DNA from: Thalassoglobus sp. JC818
GTDB taxonomy: Bacteria; Planctomycetota; Planctomycetia; Planctomycetales; Planctomycetaceae
Length of the DNA: 64,000 nucleotides
Assembly (NCBI RefSeq): GCF_040717535.1
Contig: NZ_JBFEFI010000005.1
Coordinates: forward strand, 463,987-527,986
Direction: 5' to 3'
Shown here: in pieces, positions 36,433 through 45,667 of the stretch
Layout: each line of letters opens with the position of its first letter
Numbering within the stretch: position 1 is the first letter of the stretch
Notes under the pieces: model-generated
Seen by the model: only the letters and a program-made list of their open reading frames with translations
Databases searched by the model: none
Told to the model about the DNA's origin: nothing
Program-made: the position numbers and the translations under genes

Positions 36433-38733
36433 TTACTCTTCTGAAGCATCGTCGAGCAGAGGTTCGTGAATTTTCTTGAGTTCCTGAGCGGGAATTTTGA
36501 TCACTTTGCGGTCATAGGTGATCAGGCCATTGATCTCGCCTTCGACGTCGGTCGTTTGCGTATAGACCCCGGCAGCAATCCCCTGCTCTTTCAATTCGGT
36601 GAGCAATCGGATCGATTCAAGATACCGTGCTCGGTACTCCTCTTTGTTTTCCGGAAGACCTCCGTAGCCCCAATTGCGTCGTGAGGCATCCCAGAGATGT
36701 TCACGAATCGGATAACCGTGGCCGCCGAACTCTCCCATGACCATCACGAAATTCGCATCCCGATCAGGCTCGAATGGGAAGCTTGGATGGGGGTAAGCAT
36801 GTGCATCGACAATGTCACCGACCGGCCAGAAGTTTCCACCGCTGGCGATGTTGATTGTGCGAGTTGGATCACGTTCGGCGATCCACTCTCCCACCTCAAC
36901 GGTGCGATGCTGACCCCATGCTTCGTTGAACGGAGTCCAGACCACAATTGACGGGTGAGATTCGAGTGCGCTGACCATCTCTTCGAACTCGACCATGAAT
37001 TGCTCATGTTGTTCTTCCGGCCATTCGGCGTCATTCGGCTCAGGCTCGAGGCGCGTCCAGGGAGGATTCTGCCCTCCGCTGACCTGGTCCTGCCAGACGA
37101 GCATGCCCATCTGATCACAGTAGGTGTAGTAACGACGTGGCTCAACTTTGATGTGCTTACGGATCATGTTGAACCCGGCATCACGGAGGTATTCAATGTC
37201 GAACAACATTGCTTCGTCGCTGGGAGGAGTCAGCAGCCCATCCGGCCACCATCCCTGATCGAGGGTCCCCCAGTGAAAAATGACTTCGCCATTGAGTGTC
37301 AATCGCCAGTGGCCGTCAGCATCGCGAATCTTCCCGACCGTTCGAACGCCCGTGTACGATTCGACTGAATCGAGCAGAGTGCCATCCTGAGACTTCAAAT
37401 TCACAATCAGGTCGTACAGATGAGGTGATGAAGGAGACCACAGTTTTGCATCTGGGATCGTCAACTCGAGAGTCTCAGCTGTCCCTGACTCACGAAGAAT
37501 TTCGGTTCCGCCGTCGCGAACGATAACTTCGATCTGGTTGCTGTCTCCGGAACTTCCCTCGATGACAGGCTTCAGGCTGACCGTTCCGGTCTCTGCATCG
37601 GTTCGGATTTTCAGATCGGCGATGTATGCCTTCGGAACTTGTTCGACCCAGACTGTCTGCCAGATTCCGGAGACTTGTGTGTACCAGATGCCGCGTGGAT
37701 TGAGCACTTGTTTTCCGCGCAACTGCCATTCTTCGGTCGCATCTTCAACACGGACAACGAGAACGTTTTTGCCAACCTTGGCAGCATCGGTCGCATCGAT
37801 CGAAAACGGAACGTTTCCGCCAGTGTGTTCACCAACATGGGTCCCGTTCAACCAGACTTCGCAGTGGTAATCGACTGCTTCGAAGTTCAGAAGAGTTCGA
37901 ACATCTTCTGTCTTTTCGATAGTCACTGAACGCTGATACCAAAGTGCCTCATCCGAGGCCAGCAGACGCTGAACACCTGAAAGCTTCGACTCGAGCGGGA
38001 ACGGAACCAGAATCTCACCATCCCATTTTTCAGGAGCTTTCCGTTGTGACTTCGGAGTGATGGCGTAGTTCCAATTGCCGTTCAGGTTTTGCCATTCATC
38101 TCGAACGAGAGCTGGACGAGGGTATTCGGTCCAAGCGTTTTCCGGAGTGACTTCCACTCCCCAGCTGGTGATCAATTCCGTCTGAAACGGTTTCGTTTCG
38201 CGGGCTGGTTCGGGGAGTTCGGGAACGTTGTCGGCATCAATCACATGCACGTCGATGTACTGGCCTCCGCCGGTCTGATGGCAGTGAACCGCAAGGAAGT
38301 TTTCTCCCGCTTTCAATGCCTTCTTCGCTGCATCGTCCAGTTCAACGACCTGATACTCAGTGATGTATCCGTCTAAGTCCGCAACTTTTTTTCCGTTGAT
38401 GAAGACTTCAGCATCTTCATCGTGGTGAACTAACAGTGCTGGCCGAGCGGGAACCTCAGGCAGCGTGAATGATCTTCTCATCCAGATGTCGTTGCCATTC
38501 CAACTGGTCGAAACTCTTTGGCCCGGTGTCTCTCGCGTTCCGAATCCTCCGAAACCTTCCATCCAGCGAGAGTCGTCAAAATCTGGTTGCATCCAGCGGT
38601 TTCGTGGTTTGCGGAAATTGTATTTCCACTTCGCCAACTCCAGTGTTTCTCCCAATCCGATGCTGGGAAAACAAATCGCTGACAGCGTGATTGCTATCAA
38701 CAAGTTTTTCGAATGAATACGTCGAGGCTTCAT
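36433..38733 (-). CDS. Secreted glycoside hydrolase family 2 protein
   Basis: A 766-residue exported glycosidase. Signal peptide: residues 8-30 (KNLLIAITLSAICFPSIGLG). An extra N-terminal sandwich domain is seen (RRSFTLPEVPARPALLVHHDEDAEVFINGKKV). The GH2 sugar-binding domain follows (YQRSVTIEKTEDVRTLLNFEAVDYHCEVWLNGTHVGEHTGG), then an Ig-like domain and the TIM barrel, which has FHWGTLDQGWWPDGLL, GFNMIRKHIKVEP, VVWTPFNEAWGQH (acid/base Glu) and MVMGEFGGHGY (nucleophile Glu). Activity could be beta-galactosidase, beta-glucuronidase or beta-mannosidase; it cannot be settled by eye. The gene has its own terminator and is not in an operon. Confidence 0.9.
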   Translation of the reverse strand: MKPRRIHSKNLLIAITLSAICFPSIGLGETLELAKWKYNFRKPRNRWMQPDFDDSRWMEGFGGFGTRETPGQRVSTSWNGNDIWMRRSFTLPEVPARPALLVHHDEDAEVFINGKKVADLDGYITEYQVVELDDAAKKALKAGENFLAVHCHQTGGGQYIDVHVIDADNVPELPEPARETKPFQTELITSWGVEVTPENAWTEYPRPALVRDEWQNLNGNWNYAITPKSQRKAPEKWDGEILVPFPLESKLSGVQRLLASDEALWYQRSVTIEKTEDVRTLLNFEAVDYHCEVWLNGTHVGEHTGGNVPFSIDATDAAKVGKNVLVVRVEDATEEWQLRGKQVLNPRGIWYTQVSGIWQTVWVEQVPKAYIADLKIRTDAETGTVSLKPVIEGSSGDSNQIEVIVRDGGTEILRESGTAETLELTIPDAKLWSPSSPHLYDLIVNLKSQDGTLLDSVESYTGVRTVGKIRDADGHWRLTLNGEVIFHWGTLDQGWWPDGLLTPPSDEAMLFDIEYLRDAGFNMIRKHIKVEPRRYYTYCDQMGMLVWQDQVSGGQNPPWTRLEPEPNDAEWPEEQHEQFMVEFEEMVSALESHPSIVVWTPFNEAWGQHRTVEVGEWIAERDPTRTINIASGGNFWPVGDIVDAHAYPHPSFPFEPDRDANFVMVMGEFGGHGYPIREHLWDASRRNWGYGGLPENKEEYRARYLESIRLLTELKEQGIAAGVYTQTTDVEGEINGLITYDRKVIKIPAQELKKIHEPLLDDASEE

Positions 38734-39023
38734 TGAGATTCTTTCCGTTCCGTGACCGGACCATCTATAGCAAGATGTCTGGTCGGAGCTATCAAATGTG
38801 CAGCGATCATTGCTCGACCGCTATCGCACATTGAATGAGGTTCCGCAAACTTCGAGAGAAGAGACCGCAAGTGCTGCCATCCAGAGGCGAGCCTCTCTCT
38901 TCTCGATTGTCGGCGCAAACCGGCATCACATCAATGAGAACTCACGTAATTCAATTAAGTTTCTTTATCATGCGTGAAGAAGCTGTCACGCACTGCTGGA
39001 CGACGTCCACGAGTTCCCGGAAC

Positions 39024-39896
39024 TCAGGCAGAAGCGAGTTCGAGTTTGCGGACTTCCAGATAATCTGCGAGAGCGGTCTGCCACGGTCGGAGTTCCTGAC
39101 CGATCGCTTGTGAGAGAGCGTGGCTGTTGAGAATGCTCTGATGAGGTCGTGCAGCTTTGGTAGGATATTCCGACGAAGGAATCGGAATCACTTTCGTCGA
39201 GAGCCCGTAAAACGAAAAGATCTCCGTGGCGAAATCAGCCCACGTCGTCGCTCCGGAGTTAGTCCCGTGATAAAGACCGTAGTTGCTGGTTTCAGAAAGA
39301 GCGATGATCCAGCTTGCAAGGTCAGCTGCTGAAGTCGGCGTGCAGTTTTGATCAACGACGACGCGCAACTCTTCACGTTCCTGACCGAGACGAAGCATCG
39401 TCTCCACAAAATTGCCCTTCCCCGCTCCAGCCCGGGCTGCTTTTCCGTACAGACCGCACGTCCGAACAACGAAGTGTTTCGGACAAAGCGAACGCACGAA
39501 GAATTCGCCGGCCAGTTTGCTTGTCGAATACGCACTATTCGGAAACGGGAGATCTTCTTCCGTCCAGGCTTTCGATTCTGTTCGTCCGCCGAAAACGTAG
39601 TCACTGCTCACATGCACGAACGGGAGGTTTCGGGCTGCGCATTCGATCGCCAGAACACGTGGTCCGATTGCGTTTCCGTGGTAAGCGACTTCCGGTTCGT
39701 CTTCCGCCAGATCAACTTTATTGTAGGCAGCTGCGTTGATCACCACCGATGGTCGAACGCTGTCGAGACACTCCGCGACTGCGTCCGAATTTGAAATGTT
39801 GACTTCAGAATGACCGAATCCGACGGCGTTCGTTCCGAGTTGCTCGCACAATTCCGTTCCAAGTTGACCGCGACAGCCAAAGACAACAACACTCAC
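39024..39896 (-). CDS. rfbD: dTDP-4-dehydrorhamnose reductase
   Basis: An SDR-fold reductase that makes dTDP-L-rhamnose using NAD(P)H. The cofactor motif is VVVFGCRGQLGTEL (residues 3-16), then VVINAAAYNKVDLAE, HVSSDYVFGG, the catalytic YSTSK (Tyr-x3-Lys), VRTCGLYG and PTSAADLASWI. The length (290 aa) is normal. The other dTDP-rhamnose genes (rfbA, rfbB, rfbC) are absent here. It overlaps the upstream aspartoacylase-like gene by 4 bases (ATGA), an unusual pairing. It could be a 4-keto-sugar reductase for another nucleotide sugar. Confidence 0.88.
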   Translation of the reverse strand: MSVVVFGCRGQLGTELCEQLGTNAVGFGHSEVNISNSDAVAECLDSVRPSVVINAAAYNKVDLAEDEPEVAYHGNAIGPRVLAIECAARNLPFVHVSSDYVFGGRTESKAWTEEDLPFPNSAYSTSKLAGEFFVRSLCPKHFVVRTCGLYGKAARAGAGKGNFVETMLRLGQEREELRVVVDQNCTPTSAADLASWIIALSETSNYGLYHGTNSGATTWADFATEIFSFYGLSTKVIPIPSSEYPTKAARPHQSILNSHALSQAIGQELRPWQTALADYLEVRKLELASA

Positions 39897-40996
39897 TCTT
39901 CATCCTCCGGTCGAACTTCATCATCCACTGGGTCAGGATCAACAATCGAAATACTTGTCGAGAGATCGTCGCGAATTCGCTGCTGCAGACCGTCCGCCGG
40001 GAGATTCTCCACTGCTTCATGAATCTGGTTTTCGTGGAGGTTCACCAGTCCCAGGTGACAAACCGGTTCACCCGGTGAAGCCACAGGAATGGTCGTCATC
40101 CCCAGCACGACACCATCTTCGGGTGACTCAATCACTTCGCGTGATTTCCCCAACAGACTGGACGTCGTCGCGATCGCTGTCGACGCGGTCACGATATCAC
40201 CAGGAGCGACGTGGAAGTCGAGAAATCCGGACGATTCCGCCCGGACCCACTTGGTTTTTTCGATGACAGTCCGATAAGGAGGGTCAATCATGTCTCCTTC
40301 GATCATTCCCTTAGAAATCAGAACGTTTCGGATGCCTCGGACGGCGTGTTCGGTCACTGTCGACTCCACCTTCCAGACTTCTCCCGCTTCGAGAATGAAT
40401 GTGGGACAATCGGCTTCGCAGGCAGAACGCCGCAGGCTTCCCGAGGGGCCACCTTCATTGATTGTTAACGTGCAGCCGAAAGCATTGGTCACTTCTCGCA
40501 GTCGCGTGTCGCTGAGGTCAGCGCGCACATTCGGAAAGTTCGTTTTGCGAATCGAAGCTGTGTGCAAATCGATTCCGAAGTCCGAACGTCCGACGATTTG
40601 CTCGAAGAAGAAGTTCGCGAATCGGCTCGTGAGGCTGCCTTTGGGATTTCCCGGAAACGATCGATTGAGATCGCGGCGATCGGGCAGGTATCTCGAGTGG
40701 CGTTCGAAACCGAGCACATTCACGACGGGAATCAGAATGAGTCCGCCGCGGGTGAGTTGCAGGGAGCGATCCATGATGAGTTGCCGGATGGCTCCGGTGC
40801 CGTTGATCTCGTCTCCGTGCACAGCGGCCGAAACGAAGATTGTCGGTCCCGGTTCGAGTCCCCGTCGGACCTGAATCGGAATGGCGACTCCCATTCCGCT
40901 GTAAGACTCAGAAAATCGGAGATCCAGATCCCGAATTTCTCCTGGCTGGATCTGAGTTTCTCCCCATTGGGCAATCGTCAGAGGTTTTGAATTCAT
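39893..40996 (-). CDS. Succinylglutamate desuccinylase/aspartoacylase-family metallohydrolase
   Basis: A zinc-dependent hydrolase of the M14-like AstE/ASPA family, 367 residues from the chosen ATG (the frame continues to 41083 without conserved residues). Motifs are VSAAVHGDEINGTGAI (His and Glu ligands, around residue 50), PVVNVLGFERHSRYLPDRRDLNRSFPG, IDLHTAS (His ligand) and the C-terminal Glu region CPTFILEAGEVWKVES. The C-terminal third includes a beta-domain (SGFLDFHVAPGDIV) typical of longer members. The extreme C-terminus is acidic (DDEVRPEDEE). It overlaps rfbD by 4 bases. Homologues are often linked to RimK-type peptide ligases; none is here. The substrate is unknown. Confidence 0.82.
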   Translation of the reverse strand: MNSKPLTIAQWGETQIQPGEIRDLDLRFSESYSGMGVAIPIQVRRGLEPGPTIFVSAAVHGDEINGTGAIRQLIMDRSLQLTRGGLILIPVVNVLGFERHSRYLPDRRDLNRSFPGNPKGSLTSRFANFFFEQIVGRSDFGIDLHTASIRKTNFPNVRADLSDTRLREVTNAFGCTLTINEGGPSGSLRRSACEADCPTFILEAGEVWKVESTVTEHAVRGIRNVLISKGMIEGDMIDPPYRTVIEKTKWVRAESSGFLDFHVAPGDIVTASTAIATTSSLLGKSREVIESPEDGVVLGMTTIPVASPGEPVCHLGLVNLHENQIHEAVENLPADGLQQRIRDDLSTSISIVDPDPVDDEVRPEDEE

Positions 40997-41206
40997 AGCA
41001 CGTCTTCTGCAAAGTTTAAGCAGTCCCTCGCTGAGGCGACAATATAGCGACACCTGCCAGTGTTTGTCTCGATGTGTTGACAACCATCCGGCCGGAAATT
41101 TGAAGATCCGTCAAAAGATTCGCCCGATCGGGTTGAGGGGAAACTTGATTTGCCGGTAGCGGATGAATCAGTATGGTCTTCCTGCTATTAGACCCTGAAG
41201 ACTGAA

Positions 41207-42517
41207 ATGCCCATCTCTCTCGAGCAAATCGCGACCTTCGCCCCGGATCAGAAATCGGTTGATGCTGCAAAAGCCATCGCTGTTCCTGCTTTGTGGCAAC
41301 ACATCGGAGTTGATCCATCTGCTCTGTGGGGAATTTTCGGTCGCGGGAGCGGTTATCAAGTCAAAATTGATCTCGCAAATCTTGGAGCAGCTTGCGGTTG
41401 TCCGAGTCGGAAATATCCCTGCAAACACAGCCTCGCACTTCTCACAGTTTTCACTCAATCCCCTGATTGTGCGCAGGTTGAGTCACCTCCTGAGTGGGTG
41501 TCTGACTGGATCAAAAAACGTCAGGAGCGAGCTGCTCGTCAGGCCGAAACAGCAAAGAAACCGCCCAAGCCAGTCGACCGAAAAGCTCAAGCCAAACGAG
41601 CCGAAGAACGTTTCCAGAAAGTTCAGACTGGTGTCGAGTTTCTCTCGCTGTGGCTGGATGATTTGATGCGAGAAGGACTCGCTGGCCTGGAGACGAAGCC
41701 GTTCGAGTTTTGGGATCAGCCAGCACGCAGAATGGTTGACTCACAAGCCAAGGGGCTCGCGTCACGTCTTTGGAGTTGTGCCGAAATTGTCGGGCAAGGT
41801 GCTGATTGGCCTGATCGAATTGCAGCCCATCTGGGGCGAGTCAAACTGCTGATTCATGCATTCGAACGTATCGACACATTGTCACCGGATCTGCAATCTG
41901 AAGTCCGGCAACTGATCGGGTGGTCGACGTCGCAGGAGGAAATCGACGCTCACGATGAGAAGGTTCATGATGAGTGGTTTGTTCTCGGTCAACGGACGGA
42001 AGAGGAGGAACGTTTTCGCAGCCAACGATCCTGGCTGATGGGGAAGAAGTCGAAACGCGAAGCCTTGATCCTTCAATTCGCAGGCTCAGGAGAGTCATTC
42101 CCGGAAACGATCGTCCCCGGTCAAACTCTCGACGCCACTCTCGCATTTTACCCGGGCAACTTGCGGCAAAGAGCCCGAATCAGCGCGCCGAACTCGAATC
42201 GTGCCGAAGAGCAAATCGCTCCGGAAGGTCATGCGACCATCGACGAATTTCTCAATTTCTATGCTCAGCAACTTGCTCTCAACCCGTGGATGGGGTCCTG
42301 CTCATGCCTGCTCGATTCCGTCACTCTGACAAACGAAGAGGGACAATGGTTCGTTCGCGATCAGAATGCCTCCGGGCTGCCGGTTCGAACTTCGCACTTC
42401 TGGAAACTTCTCGCTGAGTCTGGAGGACATCCGTTTCAGCTGTTCGGCGAGTGGAACGGCAACTCGCTGACTCCGCTGGGGGCGATCATTCACGGAAAGT
42501 ATCGTCTGTGCACATGA
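41207..42517 (+). CDS. SWIM zinc-finger protein, yehQ-like
   Basis: A 436-residue cytoplasmic protein with an N-terminal SWIM finger (ACGCPSRKYPCKHSLALL, around residues 62-80), the CxC...CxH zinc pattern. A Lys/Ala-rich linker follows (ERAARQAETAKKPPKPVDRKAQAK), then a domain of about 300 residues with repeated Trp-rich helices (EFLSLWLDDLMREGLAGLE, WSTSQEEIDAHDEK, FYAQQLALNPWMGSC). SWIM fingers bind DNA or proteins. It is the first gene of the operon and is coupled to the DUF5691 gene by a 4-base overlap. In E. coli the yehL/M/P locus has a SWIM gene (yehQ) as the equivalent partner. Confidence 0.85.
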   Translation: MPISLEQIATFAPDQKSVDAAKAIAVPALWQHIGVDPSALWGIFGRGSGYQVKIDLANLGAACGCPSRKYPCKHSLALLTVFTQSPDCAQVESPPEWVSDWIKKRQERAARQAETAKKPPKPVDRKAQAKRAEERFQKVQTGVEFLSLWLDDLMREGLAGLETKPFEFWDQPARRMVDSQAKGLASRLWSCAEIVGQGADWPDRIAAHLGRVKLLIHAFERIDTLSPDLQSEVRQLIGWSTSQEEIDAHDEKVHDEWFVLGQRTEEEERFRSQRSWLMGKKSKREALILQFAGSGESFPETIVPGQTLDATLAFYPGNLRQRARISAPNSNRAEEQIAPEGHATIDEFLNFYAQQLALNPWMGSCSCLLDSVTLTNEEGQWFVRDQNASGLPVRTSHFWKLLAESGGHPFQLFGEWNGNSLTPLGAIIHGKYRLCT

Positions 42518-44124
42518 ACGAACTGACTCGCCAAGCGCTGCTCGGAACAAGCAAAGCTGTCCCGTCTCCTCAAACCGACGACGGACCGGTCGTCGACGTT
42601 TGTGATTCCATTGCAGAGGCTTCACTCACCGCCGAATCTTCGCTCCTTCTCAAACTGGGCGCGACAGCCGTCTACGAAGCAGCGGGAATCGAACCGAATA
42701 CCGTCCCGGCCATCGCTCCCGATCTCGACGATTCCGCTTGTCCGTGGTCGGATGCAGCGAGCGAACTTCTCGAACAAGCCTTTTCGAAAGACTTCGTCGA
42801 TGTCGCTCCGGAACTCTGTCGACGAATTCTGGAATCCAATCTCTCTCTCCCCCATGCGATTCTCCCCGCCGCTCTGGACACGAAATCGGCAGGTCTCCGT
42901 TCTGAGATCTTACCCTGCCTCGGAAGTCGTGGGCGTTGGCTGGCAGCATTGACCCCCGACTGGAGTTGGGCAATTGCTTCGGAGTCGACGGCCGACGAGA
43001 ACATCTCTCCGCAAGAGTTGAAGCATCAATGGGACGAAGGAACCGTCGGAGAGCGTCGCCAGGTGCTTCGACAAATCCGAGAGATTGATCCTTCTCAGGG
43101 ACTTGAATGGCTGGAACAGACGTTTGCTTCCGACAAGGCAAATGACCGCAACAACTTCCTTCAAGACCTCGCTGAGCAACTCAATGAGAATGACGAACCG
43201 TTCCTGATTCAATGTTTGAACGACCGCAGCAAACACGTGCGGACCACAGCAATCGAGCTTCTGGCAACGTTGCCGAAATCGGAACTCGTTCAGCGGATGA
43301 AAATTCGCACCGAGCACTTTCTTCTGAGGACTTCATCATCGAACGAAGATTTCAGGCTGAAATGTGTCCCTCCTGAAACTTATCCAAAAGAGTGGGAAGC
43401 AGACGGCATTCCCGAGAACCCGACAGGCCGGAAGGGTCAGAAATCTCACTGGCTCGACTGGATCATCTCGCGAGTTCCGCCCCGGACATGGACCGATCGC
43501 TTCGACTGCACTCCGGAACAACTTTTGAATGGAGTCTTGAACGATGACTGGGGCCCTGTCGTGATTCTCGGTTGGACGAGGGCGATTCAACGGTTTGGAC
43601 TCGCAGACGAAGAAGTTGTCCAGTGGGGACGTCCGATGTGGACCTACTGGACGGCAATGCTCCAGCACAACGTGCCACAAGTTCGCGAGTTGGCCGGTGA
43701 GATTCTCTCCGAACTGCTGGCAAAGTTTCCCGAGAAAATGCGAGAGAGTGCACTCACGAAGTCGCTTCGAGAAGTTCATGATCCGACCATTCTTCCGATT
43801 TCGGAACTCCTTAAAACATTGACCACACCCTGGTCCCGCTCGTTCTCGGATCTGTTTCTGAATTTGGTGCGTAACCTTCTCAGAAATCGCAGCGATCAAA
43901 AGGTCGTCAGTTGGCTCTCGTGCCTGAAATTAGCCGGAGCAGGAATCCCGCGAGAGTCATTTCCGGAAGCGATGAAACCATGGAACACACATTCGGGAAA
44001 TCGCAACTTCTGGGACACCGCAGCGATTGATAAACTCATTCAGGAACTTCAAGAACGGGTCAAGCTGCGAGAGCGGTTCTATCGCGAACTCGACAAGATG
44101 GCGGACAAAGATCGCGATAAATGA
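42514..44124 (+). CDS. DUF5691-family helical protein
   Basis: A 536-residue protein starting with MNELTRQALLGTSK, typical of DUF5691. It consists of alpha-helical repeats of HEAT or TPR-like character (for example HQWDEGTVGERRQVLRQI, EWLEQTFASDKANDR, DLAEQLNENDEPFLI), so it is probably a protein-protein interaction scaffold. It has no signal, membrane segment or enzymatic motif. The start at 42514 overlaps the SWIM gene by 4 bases (ATGA); the longer frame from 42451 is not used. Members are found with MoxR-VWA operons. The E. coli yeh locus, as I recall it, has no such gene. Confidence 0.8.
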   Translation: MNELTRQALLGTSKAVPSPQTDDGPVVDVCDSIAEASLTAESSLLLKLGATAVYEAAGIEPNTVPAIAPDLDDSACPWSDAASELLEQAFSKDFVDVAPELCRRILESNLSLPHAILPAALDTKSAGLRSEILPCLGSRGRWLAALTPDWSWAIASESTADENISPQELKHQWDEGTVGERRQVLRQIREIDPSQGLEWLEQTFASDKANDRNNFLQDLAEQLNENDEPFLIQCLNDRSKHVRTTAIELLATLPKSELVQRMKIRTEHFLLRTSSSNEDFRLKCVPPETYPKEWEADGIPENPTGRKGQKSHWLDWIISRVPPRTWTDRFDCTPEQLLNGVLNDDWGPVVILGWTRAIQRFGLADEEVVQWGRPMWTYWTAMLQHNVPQVRELAGEILSELLAKFPEKMRESALTKSLREVHDPTILPISELLKTLTTPWSRSFSDLFLNLVRNLLRNRSDQKVVSWLSCLKLAGAGIPRESFPEAMKPWNTHSGNRNFWDTAAIDKLIQELQERVKLRERFYRELDKMADKDRDK

Positions 44125-44232
44125 GGCAGATCATGACGCCAAGCAATCATCATTCGAAGACAAATTATTGAACGGACAATTGAGAGAGCCGCCCTGCTCT
44201 TTCAGAGACGATTTTGAGGAGTCCATCACGAA

Positions 44233-45345
44233 ATGAGTGCTCAAGGAGCAGACATCCCGAAAGCAGATGCCGCACAACTTCGTTTGCAGGCTGAGGTTCA
44301 GTATGCACACGAACTCGACTGCCTGGCGGAGGAAGACGATCGACAGAAACCGCCAAATTGGAAGTTGTCGCCGTGGGCTGTCAAACTCTATTTGCTGGGT
44401 GGCACGCTGAGTGATGGAACAGAAATCACCCCCAAGTATCTCGGGAATGATCGACTCATCGAGATTGCAATCGCAACTCTCGCCACTGACCGGGCATTGC
44501 TGCTCTACGGGATTCCGGGAACAGCTAAAAGCTGGGTGAGCGAACATCTTGCCGCAGCCATCAGTGGAACGTCGCAATTACTTATTCAAGGCACCGCCGG
44601 GACTGACGAAACCGCCCTCAAGTACGGATGGAATTATGCTCGACTTCTGGCGGAAGGTCCAAGTGACAAAGCGATCGTCGCGAGCCCAATGCTCACAGCG
44701 ATGAAAACCGGTCGCATTGCGAGGATCGAAGAGCTGACGAGAATTCCAAGCGAAGTGCAAGATGCACTGATCACAATTCTCTCTGAGAAATCACTCCCGA
44801 TTCCCGAGACCGATTCCTCGGTGCATGCCGTCAAAGGCTTCAACGTCATCGCGACAGCGAACAACCGAGACAAAGGCGTCAACGATTTATCGAGCGCGTT
44901 GACTCGCCGATTCAATACTGTCGTCCTGCCTGTTCCGGACTCTTTCGAGCAGGAAGTAGAAATTGTTCAGCGTCGATCAGAGCAACTCGGACGCGCGTTG
45001 GAACTCCCGGTCGAAGTTCCTGCGTTGGACGAAATCCGCAGGGTTGTCACGATCTTTCGTGAACTGAGGAACGGCGTTTCCGCTGACGGCAAAACGAAAC
45101 TCAAGTCACCATCGGGAACACTTTCCACCGCAGAGGCAATCTCCGTCGTTTCGAGTGGCATGGCGATGTCCGCGTATTACGGCGACGGTTCCCTGAAAGC
45201 CGGGGATATCATCTCAAGCTTGACCGGAGCCATCGTCAAAGATCCTGTACAAGACCTGATCGTCTGGCAGGAGTATCTGCAGGCGATTGTTAGAGAGCGA
45301 GAGGGATGGAAAGATCTGTATCGCGCCAGTCGCGAAAGTCTTTGA
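44233..45345 (+). CDS. MoxR-family AAA+ ATPase, yehL-like
   Basis: A 370-residue AAA+ ATPase of the MoxR group, the same length class as E. coli YehL. Walker A is LYGIPGTAKSWVSEHLAA (around residues 93-110), Walker B is GRIARIEELTRIPSEVQ, where the usual Asp-Glu reads Glu-Glu, sensor 1 is VIATANNRDKGVN and the arginine finger is LTRRFN. The C-terminal helical lid contains TLSTAEAISVVSSGM. MoxR ATPases pair with VWA proteins and are thought to remodel or activate client proteins. The gene lies 108 bases after the DUF5691 gene. Confidence 0.88.
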   Translation: MSAQGADIPKADAAQLRLQAEVQYAHELDCLAEEDDRQKPPNWKLSPWAVKLYLLGGTLSDGTEITPKYLGNDRLIEIAIATLATDRALLLYGIPGTAKSWVSEHLAAAISGTSQLLIQGTAGTDETALKYGWNYARLLAEGPSDKAIVASPMLTAMKTGRIARIEELTRIPSEVQDALITILSEKSLPIPETDSSVHAVKGFNVIATANNRDKGVNDLSSALTRRFNTVVLPVPDSFEQEVEIVQRRSEQLGRALELPVEVPALDEIRRVVTIFRELRNGVSADGKTKLKSPSGTLSTAEAISVVSSGMAMSAYYGDGSLKAGDIISSLTGAIVKDPVQDLIVWQEYLQAIVREREGWKDLYRASRESL

Positions 45346-45412
45346 CAGCGATTACAATCGCAATCGTACAAATGTACGCAAAAGCGAATCGCCTGAAAGA
45401 GAAAGTGAACTG

Positions 45413-45667
45413 ATGAGCCTGAAGACTCGCGTGATTCTTACCGTCATTCTCGTTTTCGCCCTTCCCGCACTGGCGTTTGCCGGTCTCTATATCATGAGCG
45501 AAGGAAATGCTCGCACGGCTGAGAAATTCGCACAGCCGCTCGGATCTGCAACGGCGGTCGTGCTCTCATTAATACTGGCTGTCATCTGGATTCCGTTTGC
45601 TTTCGCTGCGGGTAAGAAGACCGGAAAATCGGTTGCAAAACGTAAGAAGAGATCGGCGAAACGGTGA
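45413..45667 (+). CDS. Small two-segment membrane protein in the MoxR operon
   Basis: An 84-residue protein with two hydrophobic segments (LTVILVFALPALAFAGLYI and AVVLSLILAVIWIPFAFAAG) and a strongly basic tail (KKTGKSVAKRKKRSAKR). The ATG at 45413 is preferred because the longer frame overlaps the MoxR gene. The stop overlaps the DUF5682 start by 4 bases (GTGA), so it is an integral part of the operon. No family is recognised. A membrane anchor for the soluble MoxR-VWA machinery is a plausible role, with the basic tail on the cytoplasmic side. E. coli yeh has no equivalent that I know of. Confidence 0.7.
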   Translation: MSLKTRVILTVILVFALPALAFAGLYIMSEGNARTAEKFAQPLGSATAVVLSLILAVIWIPFAFAAGKKTGKSVAKRKKRSAKR

